This document shows positions 26,704 through 34,966 of a stretch of DNA of 64,000 nt, piece by piece; position 1 is the stretch's first letter, and each line of letters opens with the position of its first letter. A program made the translations under genes and the position numbers. The notes under the pieces were generated by a model. It did no database searches and was not told the DNA's origin. It worked only from the letters and a program-made list of their open reading frames with translations. The DNA is from Cellulosimicrobium terreum (GTDB taxonomy: Bacteria; Actinomycetota; Actinomycetes; Actinomycetales; Cellulomonadaceae): assembly GCA_014803435.1 (NCBI GenBank), contig JACYFD010000001.1:1-64000 (forward strand), written 5' to 3'.

Positions 26704-27258
26704 CTACCTGGGCGAGGAGAGGGCGGCCCGGACGTGCGCGACGATCCCGTCCGCGGCCGCCTCGACCTGGGCGAGGCAGTCCTCGAAGTCCTGCGTGCCG
26801 CCGTACCAGGGGTCGGCGACGTCGAGCACGCGCTCGTCGCCGCCGGCCCCGACGCGCGGCGCGGCCGGGTCGAACGACCGGAACATGGTGACCTGCGGGA
26901 CGTCGTCGTCCGCGGCCCGGCCCGCCGACCCCGCAACCCCGCCGTGGGCGAGACGTCGCAGCGCCCGCGCGTGCTGCGTCGTCATCGCCAGCACGAGGTC
27001 GCGTTCGACGACGTCCCGTGCGGAGACCTGGCGCGCGCGGTGGGTCCCGTCCACGGCGTAGCCGTGCGCGGTCAGGACGGCGCGCGCCCGCCGGTCGATC
27101 GGGTTGCCCGACTCCTCGTCGCTCACGCCGGTGGAGTCGACGACGACCCGGTCGGCGAGGCCCGCGGCCTCGAGCCGGTCGCGCAGCACGACCTCCGCCA
27201 TGGGGGAGCGGCAGATGTTGCCTGTGCACACGGTCATGACGCGGTACGGCTCGCTCAT
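26704..27258 (-). CDS. Low-molecular-weight protein-tyrosine phosphatase
   Basis: A 184-residue cytoplasmic phosphatase. The P-loop CTGNICRS (Cys11 to Arg17) and the general acid in DPWYGG (about residue 149) are intact. A Gly/Ala/Asp-rich loop of about 30 residues near position 110-140 makes it a little longer than the usual 160. Such enzymes dephosphorylate tyrosine or arginine phosphate on proteins. No kinase gene is adjacent. Confidence 0.92.
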   Translation of the reverse strand: MSEPYRVMTVCTGNICRSPMAEVVLRDRLEAAGLADRVVVDSTGVSDEESGNPIDRRARAVLTAHGYAVDGTHRARQVSARDVVERDLVLAMTTQHARALRRLAHGGVAGSAGRAADDDVPQVTMFRSFDPAAPRVGAGGDERVLDVADPWYGGTQDFEDCLAQVEAAADGIVAHVRAALSSPR

Positions 27259-27369
27259 GCCGTCATTCTGCCCGCTGCAACGCCTCCAGGAGCGTCCGGT
27301 GGCGCCCACGCCGTGGAGGGCAGAGGTTTGACCTGCGGCGCGAGGCCGTCGAGCACCGAGGAGACCTGC

Positions 27370-28278
27370 ATGACCGTCGTGAACCCCCCGAACGACCTCC
27401 GGGAGTACATCGAGTTCCTGCGCGACCGTGGCTACACGGTCCGCGACGGGCACACGACCGACCCGGATCTCATCGACCCCGAGGGAAACCCGGTCTACAC
27501 GTGGCAGGAGGGGTACCCGTACGAGTCGCTCATGGACCGGGACGACTACGAGCTCGAGAAGTACCGGCTGCAGGTCGAGCTGCTCAAGTTCCAGTACTGG
27601 CTCGAGGACAACGACCGGCGCGCGATCATCCTCTTCGAGGGGCGAGACGCGGCGGGCAAGGGCGGGACGATCAAGCGGTTCACGGAGCACCTCAACCCGC
27701 GCACGGCACGGGTGGTCGCCCTGGCCAAGCCGAGCGACCGCGAGCGTGGGCAGTGGTATTTCCAACGCTACGTCCAGCACCTGCCGACGGCGGGCGAGAT
27801 CGTCATGTTCGACCGGTCCTGGTACAACCGCGCGGGCGTCGAGCGCGTGATGGGCTTCTGCTCCGACGAGGAGTACCGGACCTTCATGACGCAGGCGCCC
27901 GCGTTCGAGCGGATGCTGGTCGACTCCGGCATCCACGTGACCAAGCTGTGGTTCTCCGTGTCCCGCACCGAGCAGCGCACGCGGTTCGCGATCCGCCAGC
28001 TGGACCCGGTGCGGCGGTGGAAACTGTCGCCCATGGACCTGGCCTCGCTGGACCGCTGGGACGACTACACGGCGGCCAAGGAGGCGATGTTCCGGAGCAC
28101 GGACAAGCGGTACGCACCGTGGACGATCATCCGGTCCAACGACAAGAAGCGGGCGCGGATCAACGCGATGCGCCACTTCCTCAGCCGGTTCGACTACGAC
28201 GGCAAGGACCACGACGTCGTCGGGAACCCCGACCCGCTCCTCGTCATCCGGAGGAAGAACGAGCCGGCGGACGAGTAG
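27370..28278 (+). CDS. ppk2: Polyphosphate kinase 2
   Basis: A 302-residue PPK2-family enzyme that transfers phosphate between polyphosphate and nucleoside diphosphates. Walker A is FEGRDAAGKGGTIKRF near residue 92. The middle motif is VMFDRSWYNRAGVERVMGFC, and the lid is RTRFAIRQLDPVRRWKLSP. The single domain and length match class I/III PPK2. A promoter probably lies in 27259-27369. The next gene starts 47 bases later. Confidence 0.95.
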   Translation: MTVVNPPNDLREYIEFLRDRGYTVRDGHTTDPDLIDPEGNPVYTWQEGYPYESLMDRDDYELEKYRLQVELLKFQYWLEDNDRRAIILFEGRDAAGKGGTIKRFTEHLNPRTARVVALAKPSDRERGQWYFQRYVQHLPTAGEIVMFDRSWYNRAGVERVMGFCSDEEYRTFMTQAPAFERMLVDSGIHVTKLWFSVSRTEQRTRFAIRQLDPVRRWKLSPMDLASLDRWDDYTAAKEAMFRSTDKRYAPWTIIRSNDKKRARINAMRHFLSRFDYDGKDHDVVGNPDPLLVIRRKNEPADE

Positions 28279-28325
28279 CCGCCTCTCGTCGCGCACCGCC
28301 GCAGAGACGCCCCTACCGTGGGGCC

Positions 28326-29234
28326 ATGACGATCGACGAGGGCGCGGGGCGCATCGCCGTGACCGGGGCGAGCGGCCTCCTGGGGTCCAAGCTCGCGTTC
28401 CGCCTCGCGGCCGAGGGCGCGCAGCAGCGGCTCGTCGTCCGGGACGCGTCGCGGGTCCCGGTCCTGCCCGACGGCGACCCGCTTCCCGAGTCCGACGTCG
28501 CCGTGGTCGCCGGCTACGACGACGCACCTTCCATGGCGGAGGCGTTCGCGGGCGTGGAGACCGTGTTCCTCGTGTCGGCGCGCGAGGACGCGGACCGCGT
28601 CGCGCAGCACCGCGCAGCGGTGGACGCGGCGGTCGCGGCGGGGGTGCGGCGCATCGTCTACGTCTCGTTCGTCGGGGCCGCTCCGGACGCGACGTTCACC
28701 TTCGCGCGCGACCACTGGCACACCGAGGAGTACGTGCGCGCATCCGGCCTGCGGCACACGTTCCTGCGGGACAACCTGTACCACCGCGTGCTCGCGCACC
28801 TCGTCGGGGACGACGGCGTGATCCGCGGCCCCGCCGGCGACGGCCGCGTCGCGTCCGTCTCGCACGACGACGTCGCCGACGTCGCGACCGCCGTCCTCCT
28901 CGACGACCACCCCGAACGGCACGACGGCGCGACCTACGACGTGACGGGACCCCAGGCACTCACCCTCGCCGAGGTCGCGCGGACGCTCGCGGACGTCGTC
29001 GGGCGGGAGATCACCTACGTCCCCGAGACCGTCGACGAGGCGTACGCGTCACGCGCCGGGTACGGCGCACCTCCGTTCGAGGTGGACGGCTGGGTGTCGT
29101 CGTACACGGCGATCGCGGTGGGCGACCTGGCCCGGGTGAGCGACGTGGTCGAGCGGTTCACCGGTCGGCACGCGCAGTCGCTCGCGGAGTGGCTCGACGA
29201 CTACCCCGAGCAGTGGGCGCACCTGCGCCCCTGA
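28326..29234 (+). CDS. NmrA-like NAD(P)-binding protein
   Basis: A 302-residue atypical SDR: IAVTGASGLLGSKLAFRLAA binds the cofactor, VFLVSAREDADRVAQHRAAV and GVRRIVYVSFVGAAPDATF follow. There is no Tyr-x-x-x-Lys pair. It has the same fold type as the protein at 14875-15717 but a different sequence, and is closer to the quinone oxidoreductase type. It follows ppk2 by 47 bases, and a shared transcript is possible. Confidence 0.85.
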   Translation: MTIDEGAGRIAVTGASGLLGSKLAFRLAAEGAQQRLVVRDASRVPVLPDGDPLPESDVAVVAGYDDAPSMAEAFAGVETVFLVSAREDADRVAQHRAAVDAAVAAGVRRIVYVSFVGAAPDATFTFARDHWHTEEYVRASGLRHTFLRDNLYHRVLAHLVGDDGVIRGPAGDGRVASVSHDDVADVATAVLLDDHPERHDGATYDVTGPQALTLAEVARTLADVVGREITYVPETVDEAYASRAGYGAPPFEVDGWVSSYTAIAVGDLARVSDVVERFTGRHAQSLAEWLDDYPEQWAHLRP

Positions 29235-29343
29235 CCTGTGGCCCCAGGACCCTGCTAAGGTCCGCTGACACCGCTATCAGCCCTCGACGGCGAGGGTGCG
29301 CGACGTCGGTCGCGTCCGGCGCGGTGGGACGAGAGGTGTGTCG

Positions 29344-30867
29344 ATGAGGTCACGTCGCCCGGGCAGGATGCTGCTCGCGCTCCTGGTCACAGCTGGTCTT
29401 CTGGGCGGGGGCACCGCCGTGGCCGCCCCCACCGGACCGACGCAGGCCGACGGATGGCACACGAGCTGGGCGCAGTCGCAGCAGCGCGTGTCCGGCAAGA
29501 ACTTCGCGAACCAGTCGATGCGCATGGTCACCCGGCTCACGCAGGGTGGTGACGCGGTCCGCATCCGGCTGCAGAACCAGTACGGCACGGGACCGCTGAC
29601 GATCGACCAGACGTCCCTCGCCCGGAGCGCGGGCGGGCCGGCGATCGTCGCGGGCACGGACCGCGTGCTGACGTTCGGCGGGCAGGAGAGCGTGACGATC
29701 CCCGTCGGCGGCGAGGTCTGGAGCGACCCGACGAGCATCGCCTCCCAGGCGCAGGAGGAGCTGGCCGTCACGTTCTTCGTCGCGAGGCCGGTGGTCGCGA
29801 GCCTGCACGACCGCGCCGGTCGCGACAACTACGGCGCCCCGATGAACTCGGGCAACCGCAACGGCGAGGTGTCCGGCGCCTCGTTCACCGAGGCGCTGCC
29901 GTGGACGTACTTCGTCAGCGCGGTGGACGTCCAGAGCACGCACGTCGCGGGGACCGTCGTCGCGTACGGCAGCTCCGTCGTCGACGGCGTCGGGAGCGAG
30001 AGCTGCGGCCCGGGGTGCAACGCGTTCGGGCAGGACAAGCGCTGGACGGATGAGCTCGCCCGCCGCGTCGTCGCCGAGCTCCCGGCGGAGCGGCAGGTCA
30101 CCGTCGTGAACGCGGGCATCAGCGGCACGACCAGCGCGCCCGCGTGCGGCGGGGGCGGGCTCGACGGAGTCTCCCGGCTCGACCGGGACGTGCTCGCCCT
30201 GACCGACGTGACGGGCGTGATCTTCTACTACGGCACCAACGACATCGCGAACGGCTGCAGCGACACCGTCATCCTCGACAGCTACCGGGCGATCTTCCAG
30301 CGCCTGCGCGACGCAGGCGTCGAGGTCTACGTCACGCCCATCACGCCCCGGCCCGGGTACAGCGCGCAGCAGAACGCGTACCGCGCCGCGGTCAACGCGT
30401 TCGTCCGCGAGGGCGGGAACTGCAGCGGCACGTGCGACGCCGTGCTCGACTTCGACGCCGTCCTGCGCGACCCTGCGAACCCGGACTCGATCTACCCGGC
30501 CTACGACACGGGTGACGGCGTCCACGCCAACGTCGCCGGTCAGAAGGCGATCGCGGACTCGATCCCGCTCGACGTGCTCGTGCCCGACGCCGGCCCCGCG
30601 GTCAGCGCCCAGGCGCAGTCCCGCTGCCTGGCGGGCACCCCGTACCTCGCGGTGCGCGTGACGAACGACGACGACGTGCCGCTCGACGTCGAGATCGCCA
30701 CGCCCTACGGGTCGCGCACGTTCGCCGCGGTGGCCCCGGGCGCGAACGCCTACCAGTCGTTCGCCGCGCGGGACGGCCTCGCCGACGGCACGACGACGGT
30801 CGGCGCGTGGAGCGCGGGCGGTGCCGGAGCGACGACCCAGGTGGAGCACGCGGCGATCACCTGCTGA
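29344..30867 (+). CDS. Secreted SGNH-hydrolase esterase with RCLAG C-terminal module
   Basis: A 507-residue exported esterase. The signal peptide is MRSRRPGRMLLALLVTAGLL plus an AVAAP cleavage site. A beta-sandwich of about 180 residues precedes the SGNH domain. Block I reads VVAYGSSVVDG, with Ser in place of the usual Asp of GDS but with the nucleophile position kept. Block III is FYYGTNDIANG, and block V is DTGDGVHANVAG with the Asp/His pair. The last 85 residues begin SRCLAGTPYLAVRVTN and end in Cys, the module shared with four large proteins at 38-57 kb. It probably deacetylates a polysaccharide, but the substrate is unknown. Confidence 0.85.
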   Translation: MRSRRPGRMLLALLVTAGLLGGGTAVAAPTGPTQADGWHTSWAQSQQRVSGKNFANQSMRMVTRLTQGGDAVRIRLQNQYGTGPLTIDQTSLARSAGGPAIVAGTDRVLTFGGQESVTIPVGGEVWSDPTSIASQAQEELAVTFFVARPVVASLHDRAGRDNYGAPMNSGNRNGEVSGASFTEALPWTYFVSAVDVQSTHVAGTVVAYGSSVVDGVGSESCGPGCNAFGQDKRWTDELARRVVAELPAERQVTVVNAGISGTTSAPACGGGGLDGVSRLDRDVLALTDVTGVIFYYGTNDIANGCSDTVILDSYRAIFQRLRDAGVEVYVTPITPRPGYSAQQNAYRAAVNAFVREGGNCSGTCDAVLDFDAVLRDPANPDSIYPAYDTGDGVHANVAGQKAIADSIPLDVLVPDAGPAVSAQAQSRCLAGTPYLAVRVTNDDDVPLDVEIATPYGSRTFAAVAPGANAYQSFAARDGLADGTTTVGAWSAGGAGATTQVEHAAITC

Positions 30868-30973
30868 ACCTCCGGGCATCCGACCGCGTCTACTCCGTGG
30901 GCGAAAACCTCTGGTGCACCCGGCGAGGGCGGACGTATCGTCCTGGTACACGCGAAAGGAGGTGATCCGAGAA

Positions 30974-31012
30974 GTGAAGACTCTTCGGACTCGTGAGGTG
31001 GTCGCGCGCTAG
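30974..31012 (+). CDS. Candidate tiny ORF (12 or 16 codons) with very strong Shine-Dalgarno
   Basis: AAAGGAGGTGATCC (30955-30968) is complementary to nearly the whole 16S rRNA 3' end. It is followed by GTG at 30974 and the reading frame VKTLRTREVVAR, stop at 31010; a second in-frame GTG at 30962 lies inside the Shine-Dalgarno. A structured terminator follows at 31075. No neighbouring gene on this strand lies downstream, so it would be an independent transcript or the tail of the SGNH gene. I do not recognise the peptide. The rest of 30868-31184 holds only this unit. Confidence 0.4.
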   Translation: MKTLRTREVVAR

Positions 31013-31074
31013 TCGCGCGTGACCCGATTCGACAACGGACCGGATGCGCGGAGCGAGCTCCACGCGACCACCGG

Positions 31075-31151
31075 GGCCCGCGGGTGTCGTGCCCTCGTCC
31101 AGCACGACGGGCGTCCTGCCGAGCGGCAGGGCGTCAGCCCGCGGGCCTTTT
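31075..31151 (+). terminator. Three-way-junction hairpin terminator
   Basis: The outer stem GGCCCGCGGG / CCCGCGGGCC (10 bp, perfect) encloses two smaller stems (GTCGTGC/GCACGAC and CCTGCC/GGCAGG) and is followed by TTTT. It is more elaborate than an ordinary terminator and may be the 3' part of a small structured RNA that includes the tiny ORF upstream. Confidence 0.6.
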
Positions 31152-31184
31152 CATGCCCCTCAGATGCCCCTGCGTGCCAGGTGC

Positions 31185-31829
31185 TCAGCGGACCGCGGTC
31201 ACCAGCAGGGTGAACGACGGGTCGGCCTGGACCGGCGCCGGGGCCGGCTCCTCGCCCACAGGACCGCTCGTCGTCTCCCACGTGCCGTCGACGGCGACGC
31301 GGACCGACGCGGTACGGGCGTCGCCCGCGGCGTCGACCACCTTGATGCTCCCGCCGAACGGGCGCTCCTCGAGCTGACCGAACGACGCCCGCACGAACCG
31401 CGACGCAGCCTCGGGGAGCGGGTCGCCGAGCTGCAGCGGCCGGATCTGCCAGATCCCGAACGGACGCGGCTCCAGGACGACGGCTCCGCCCTGCCCGCCG
31501 ACCAGCAGGGCGGCGTTGGTCCGGTCGCCCGCGATCGCCGCGGCCTCGACCCACTCCGTCGCCGTCGTGATGATCCGGGTCAGCGGCAGCGCGTTCCCGA
31601 GGGGGGTCAGCTGGTCCCCCGCGACCTCCACGATGCGGCGCACGACCAACGAGCTCAGGCCCGCGGCCATGAGCGCCGAGTCGTCCGGCAGCCCCGGGAG
31701 GCGCAGCATCTCGCGGGTCCGCGACGACGCGGGAGTCTGGTTGAGCGAGAGCAGGACGAGCAGCTCCGGCCCGGTCAGCTCGACGAGGCCGTCGTCGCGG
31801 CGGTCGTCCGAACCGGTCTGCGTGGTCAT
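31185..31829 (-). CDS. Hypothetical protein next to WXG100-type gene
   Basis: A 214-residue soluble protein of unknown function. The N-terminal VELTGPELLVLLSLNQTPAS, the central TATEWVEAAAIAGD and a C-terminal beta-rich half recall the layout of ESX secretion-associated chaperone-like proteins, but the resemblance is weak. It follows the WXG100-type gene by 70 bases on the same strand and probably belongs to the same operon, which is the main reason to think of a chaperone or partner for that protein. Confidence 0.65.
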   Translation of the reverse strand: MTTQTGSDDRRDDGLVELTGPELLVLLSLNQTPASSRTREMLRLPGLPDDSALMAAGLSSLVVRRIVEVAGDQLTPLGNALPLTRIITTATEWVEAAAIAGDRTNAALLVGGQGGAVVLEPRPFGIWQIRPLQLGDPLPEAASRFVRASFGQLEERPFGGSIKVVDAAGDARTASVRVAVDGTWETTSGPVGEEPAPAPVQADPSFTLLVTAVR

Positions 31830-31899
31830 GCGAGCTCCCTCTCGTCGGTCGGCCGTTCCCGGCCGGTCACGTCTTCTCGTCCTGCCATCAGGACGGCCA

Positions 31900-32928
31900 T
31901 CAGAACGGCCATGCCTTCTTCAGCGTCTCGCCGGCGCCGTCGATGAAGTCTCCACCGGCATCCCAGGCGTCGCCGGCCATGCTCGCCGCACCGGAGGCCA
32001 GGTCACCGGCCCCGCCGACGAGGTCGGCCCCACGGTCCCAGACCCAGCCCGCGCCGTCGGCGATGCGCTTGGTCACCGGCACGTCGCCGGACAGCAGCGT
32101 CGCGATGCCCCACACCGCGCCGGCACCGGCGATGGCCCAGCCGACCGGGTTGCTCGCGAGGAAGATCGCCGCACCGATGCCGGCCGCACCCAGGCCCGCG
32201 GTGATGACACCGTCGGTGCCCACGTACCCGTCGCCGGAGGAGTATCCGTCCCACGCCTGCATCGCGCCGCTGTACACGGAGTAGCCGTCGAAGACGGGGC
32301 CGGCCGCACCGAGGACCTTGCCGGCGTCACCGAGGAAGTCCGCGTAGCGGAGCGTGTCCAGCGGGTCGTTGAGCTTGCTCCACGTGTCCGCGTAGTCGAC
32401 GACCTGGCCGAGACCGTAGTTGACGACGCCGCCGAGCGTCATGTCCGACGTCAGGCCGGCGTCGGGCACCAGCCAGTCAGGAGGTCCGCCACCCTCCGAC
32501 GTCGAGCCCGGGGCGCCGGGATACCCGGGCCCACCCGGATAGCCGGGACCACCGGGGTAGCCCGGTCCGCCGGGGTAGCCCGGCCCACCGGGGTAACCAG
32601 GCCCACCGGGATAGCCGGGCCCGCCGGGGTAGCCCGGTCCGCCAGGACCACCCGCGCCGCCGTCGGTGCTGGTCGACTCCTGCTGGTCCGCGTTGGCCCG
32701 CAGCTTGTCCGCCGCCGTCGTCAGCAACGACGCCGCGCTCGCGAGGCTCGGCCGCAGGGTCGAGGTCCAGGACCCACGGAAGTCGTCGGCGTCGGCCCCG
32801 AACCACGGGGCGGACCCGAGTGCGGACTCGACCACGTTCGCCGCCTCGTCGAGGGTGCTCGCGCCCTTGTCGACGCTCCCCGCGAGGGTACGCAGCGCCT
32901 CGATGTCCGCGCCGTACATCCCGCTCAT
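31900..32928 (-). CDS. WXG100-type N-terminal domain protein with collagen-like repeats
   Basis: A 342-residue protein in three parts. Residues 1-85 form two helices around [11 protein letters not shown], which holds a Trp-x-Gly turn, as in WXG100 substrates of type VII secretion. Residues about 97-145 are seven tandem Gly-Gly-Pro-Gly-Tyr-Pro units. The C-terminal 190 residues contain hydrophobic glycine-rich stretches ([40 protein letters not shown]) and end in KKAWPF. The layout suggests a secreted or surface protein, or the N-terminal part of an effector. No toxin motif, immunity gene or secretion machinery is visible in the window. Confidence 0.75.
   Translation of the reverse strand: MSGMYGADIEALRTLAGSVDKGASTLDEAANVVESALGSAPWFGADADDFRGSWTSTLRPSLASAASLLTTAADKLRANADQQESTSTDGGAGGPGGPGYPGGPGYPGGPGYPGGPGYPGGPGYPGGPGYPGGPGYPGAPGSTSEGGGPPDWLVPDAGLTSDMTLGGVVNYGLGQVVDYADTWSKLNDPLDTLRYADFLGDAGKVLGAAGPVFDGYSVYSGAMQAWDGYSSGDGYVGTDGVITAGLGAAGIGAAIFLASNPVGWAIAGAGAVWGIATLLSGDVPVTKRIADGAGWVWDRGADLVGGAGDLASGAASMAGDAWDAGGDFIDGAGETLKKAWPF
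32515..32640 (-). repeat. Seven 18-bp tandem repeats coding GGPGYP
   Basis: Tyr codons recur every 18 bases (at about 32521, 32539, 32557, 32575, 32593, 32611 and 32629) within the WXG100-type gene. The units differ only at synonymous positions. Such a short in-frame repeat is prone to copy-number change between strains. Confidence 0.9.
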
Positions 32929-33034
32929 GCCGCTGTCCCTCCGGTCACCCCGTGCAGTGCGTCCGCGACCTCTCGTCGCGCCCGACGGAGGCTATCGGTG
33001 CCAGGCCCCCGAGCGCGATGGTGACTGCTCCCCA

Positions 33035-33334
33035 TCACGACCGTGCGCGGTCCGCAGCCCGCAGCGTGCGGTACCTCGACCAGCCGCGGAGCGCCATCCG
33101 CAGGAAGAACGCGCTCGCCACGACGCACAGCCCGACCCACAGCCAGGGGAACGGGTCACCGGCGTGCGGGACGCGCAGGTTCTGCGACCACCCCTCCACC
33201 TGCGCCCGGTACCAGGTGAGCGCGACGAACGCGGCGATGACGAGCGGGACGACGGTGATCGCCGTGAAGACCCACGCGCCGTCGCGTGCCTGCTTCGTGT
33301 CGCCCACGAAGCGCGGGCCCCGCGGTGCTGCCAT
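33035..33334 (-). CDS. Small membrane protein
   Basis: A 99-residue protein with two membrane helices: WVFTAITVVPLVIAAFVAL and FPWLWVGLCVVASAFFLRMA. The ends are basic. The loop between the helices (WYRAQVEGWSQNLRVPHAGD) carries several aromatic residues. It precedes the WXG100-type gene on the same strand with a 106-base gap. No family was recognised. Confidence 0.7.
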   Translation of the reverse strand: MAAPRGPRFVGDTKQARDGAWVFTAITVVPLVIAAFVALTWYRAQVEGWSQNLRVPHAGDPFPWLWVGLCVVASAFFLRMALRGWSRYRTLRAADRARS

Positions 33335-33396
33335 GTGACCAGCCTAGCCGCGCGCCGCGGCTCCGCCGGCCCCGTCCACGACGGTCACCACCACGT

Positions 33397-34212
33397 TCAC
33401 CACGGTCGCCGCGCGACGACGAGGAACCGCGGCGCCTCGTCGACGAACTCGTGACCGGAGGCGAGGTGCAGGTGCATGGCACGCAGCGCCGCCTCGAACC
33501 GTGCGACGGCCTCCGGGGAGAGCGACGCCAGGTCCGGCACCTGCCAGTCGACCGCGCGCAGGTACCAGAGCAGCGCACCCAGGTCCCGGAACCGGCGCAC
33601 GCCCTCGTGCTCGCGGGCGACGTCGACGACGAACCCCGCGTCCTGCAGCACCTCGACCGCCGCGTCCAGGGTGACGGAGTCGGGGTCCCAGGCGAGGCCC
33701 GCCCCGAGCGCCGCCGCGACCCGCGACCCGTCGCGCGAGTCGACCTGCTCGGTGAGGAAGATCCCGCCGGGCTCCAGGACGCGCCGGACCTCGTCGGGGT
33801 CGAACTCCGCGTGCCGGTCCAGGACGACTGCGAACTGGCCGTCGAGGAACGGGAGGAGCCCGTCCTCACCGACAGGCCGCACCTCGACCCCCGACGCGGT
33901 CAGGCGCCGGCGGGCCGCGGGCAGGTGGTGCGGCCGCCCTTCGGTCGCCGCCGACCCGGCGGGGAACGGACCCAGCGTGGCGAGCAGCCCACCGTCGCCC
34001 GTACCGAGGTCGAGCACGGCACCACGCCCGCTCGCGACGAGCTCGCGCGCGAGCGCGACGTAGTCCCACGGCAGGGTGTCCTCGGCCACACGCCCGGCCA
34101 CGGGCGACAGGTCGGTGCCCGCGACGGGGACCGACCTCGCCCACTCGACGTGCGCCTCGAACGAGGCGGCCGGAGGCGGTGGTTCCTGGTGCGTCGGGAC
34201 GTCGTCGAGCAT
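33397..34212 (-). CDS. SAM-dependent methyltransferase
   Basis: A 271-residue class I methyltransferase. VLDLGTGDGGLLATL is the SAM-binding motif I (about residue 67), and FAVVLDRHAEFDPDEVRRVL, then EPGGIFLTEQV, form the following strands. A C-terminal substrate region contains FRDLGALLWYLRAVDWQ, as seen in proteins annotated as ubiquinone/menaquinone-type or arsenite-like methyltransferases. Substrate unknown. It is transcribed after idi with a 19-base gap, so a common transcript is likely. Confidence 0.88.
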   Translation of the reverse strand: MLDDVPTHQEPPPPAASFEAHVEWARSVPVAGTDLSPVAGRVAEDTLPWDYVALARELVASGRGAVLDLGTGDGGLLATLGPFPAGSAATEGRPHHLPAARRRLTASGVEVRPVGEDGLLPFLDGQFAVVLDRHAEFDPDEVRRVLEPGGIFLTEQVDSRDGSRVAAALGAGLAWDPDSVTLDAAVEVLQDAGFVVDVAREHEGVRRFRDLGALLWYLRAVDWQVPDLASLSPEAVARFEAALRAMHLHLASGHEFVDEAPRFLVVARRPW

Positions 34213-34231
34213 GGTCCGATTGTGCCCCGCC

Positions 34232-34819
34232 TCAGCCGGCGAACGCGGCCACCAGTCGCGCCGTCGGGCCGTCCGACGCACCCGACGCCTCCGCGAGCGC
34301 CGCGACCTGCAGCACCATCCACGGGCTGAACGCCCACGGCGTCGCGCGCGCGGCGAGCACCACCGCGCGCGGGTCCACCCACGCGTGCTCCATGACCTCG
34401 TCAGGGTTCGGGGCGACGTCGCCGGCGGCGCGCGCCGTGTAGACGGGGCAGATCTCGTTCTCCACGACGCCCGACGCGTCGACCGCGCGGTACCGGAAGC
34501 CGGGCACGGCCACCTCGAGGTCCGTGACGTCGAACCCGAGCTCGTGCCGGGCGTGCCGGGCGATCGACTCCTCGGTCGTCTCCGTCCAGCGCGGGTGCCC
34601 GCAGAACGAGTTGGTCCACACCCCCGGCCACGTGCGCTTCGCGAGCGCGCGGCGCGTGACGAGGAGGCGGCCGGCGTCGTCGAGCACGTAGCAGGAGAAC
34701 GCGAGGTGGAGGGGGGTCTCGGTCGTGTGCACGGCGGACCGTGCGAACGTCCCGGTGCGGTGTCCCACGTCGTCGACGGTGACGACGTGGTCGGCGGCGA
34801 CGGGGACGTGGCTCTCCAT
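34232..34819 (-). CDS. idi: Isopentenyl-diphosphate delta-isomerase type I
   Basis: A 195-residue NUDIX-fold enzyme interconverting IPP and DMAPP for isoprenoid synthesis. TWPGVWTNSFCGHPRWTET contains the catalytic Cys of the NSFCGHP motif, ESIARHARHELGF the NUDIX-like helix, and VVENEICPVY the catalytic Glu. ATG 34819 is chosen because it begins right before the first conserved strand; a GTG-led extension to 34846 is possible. It is co-oriented with the methyltransferase and divergent from the iron ABC operon. Confidence 0.94.
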   Translation of the reverse strand: MESHVPVAADHVVTVDDVGHRTGTFARSAVHTTETPLHLAFSCYVLDDAGRLLVTRRALAKRTWPGVWTNSFCGHPRWTETTEESIARHARHELGFDVTDLEVAVPGFRYRAVDASGVVENEICPVYTARAAGDVAPNPDEVMEHAWVDPRAVVLAARATPWAFSPWMVLQVAALAEASGASDGPTARLVAAFAG

Positions 34820-34887
34820 GCGGCAACTCTCGCACACCTCCCGCACCCGGCCCGGGCCCGCGGCACGGGCAGGCGTCCGGGTGAACT

Positions 34888-34910
34888 ACGGTAAGGGTTG
34901 CCTCACCATC
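34888..34910 (+). promoter_or_regulatory. Iron-box-like (DtxR/IdeR) site before the FecCD operon
   Basis: GGTAAGGGTTGCCTCACC is an imperfect match to actinobacterial iron boxes (AGGTTAGG-type half sites with inverted symmetry). It lies about 60 bases before the first permease gene, where an iron-dependent repressor would act. The assignment rests on pattern and on the function of the downstream genes. Confidence 0.5.
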
Positions 34911-34966
34911 TCCTCAGCATCTCCTCGACACCCGATCCCGCCCTCGACCACGAAGAGCTCCCGACC

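Noticed and set aside
30955-30968. AAAGGAGGTGATCC as a piece of 16S rRNA on the minus strand
   Set aside because: The match to the rRNA 3' end is limited to these bases. No further rRNA sequence is adjacent, so it is a Shine-Dalgarno sequence, not an rRNA fragment.
32515-32640. Tandem 18-bp repeats as a CRISPR array
   Set aside because: There are no spacers. The units are contiguous, in frame and encode GGPGYP.
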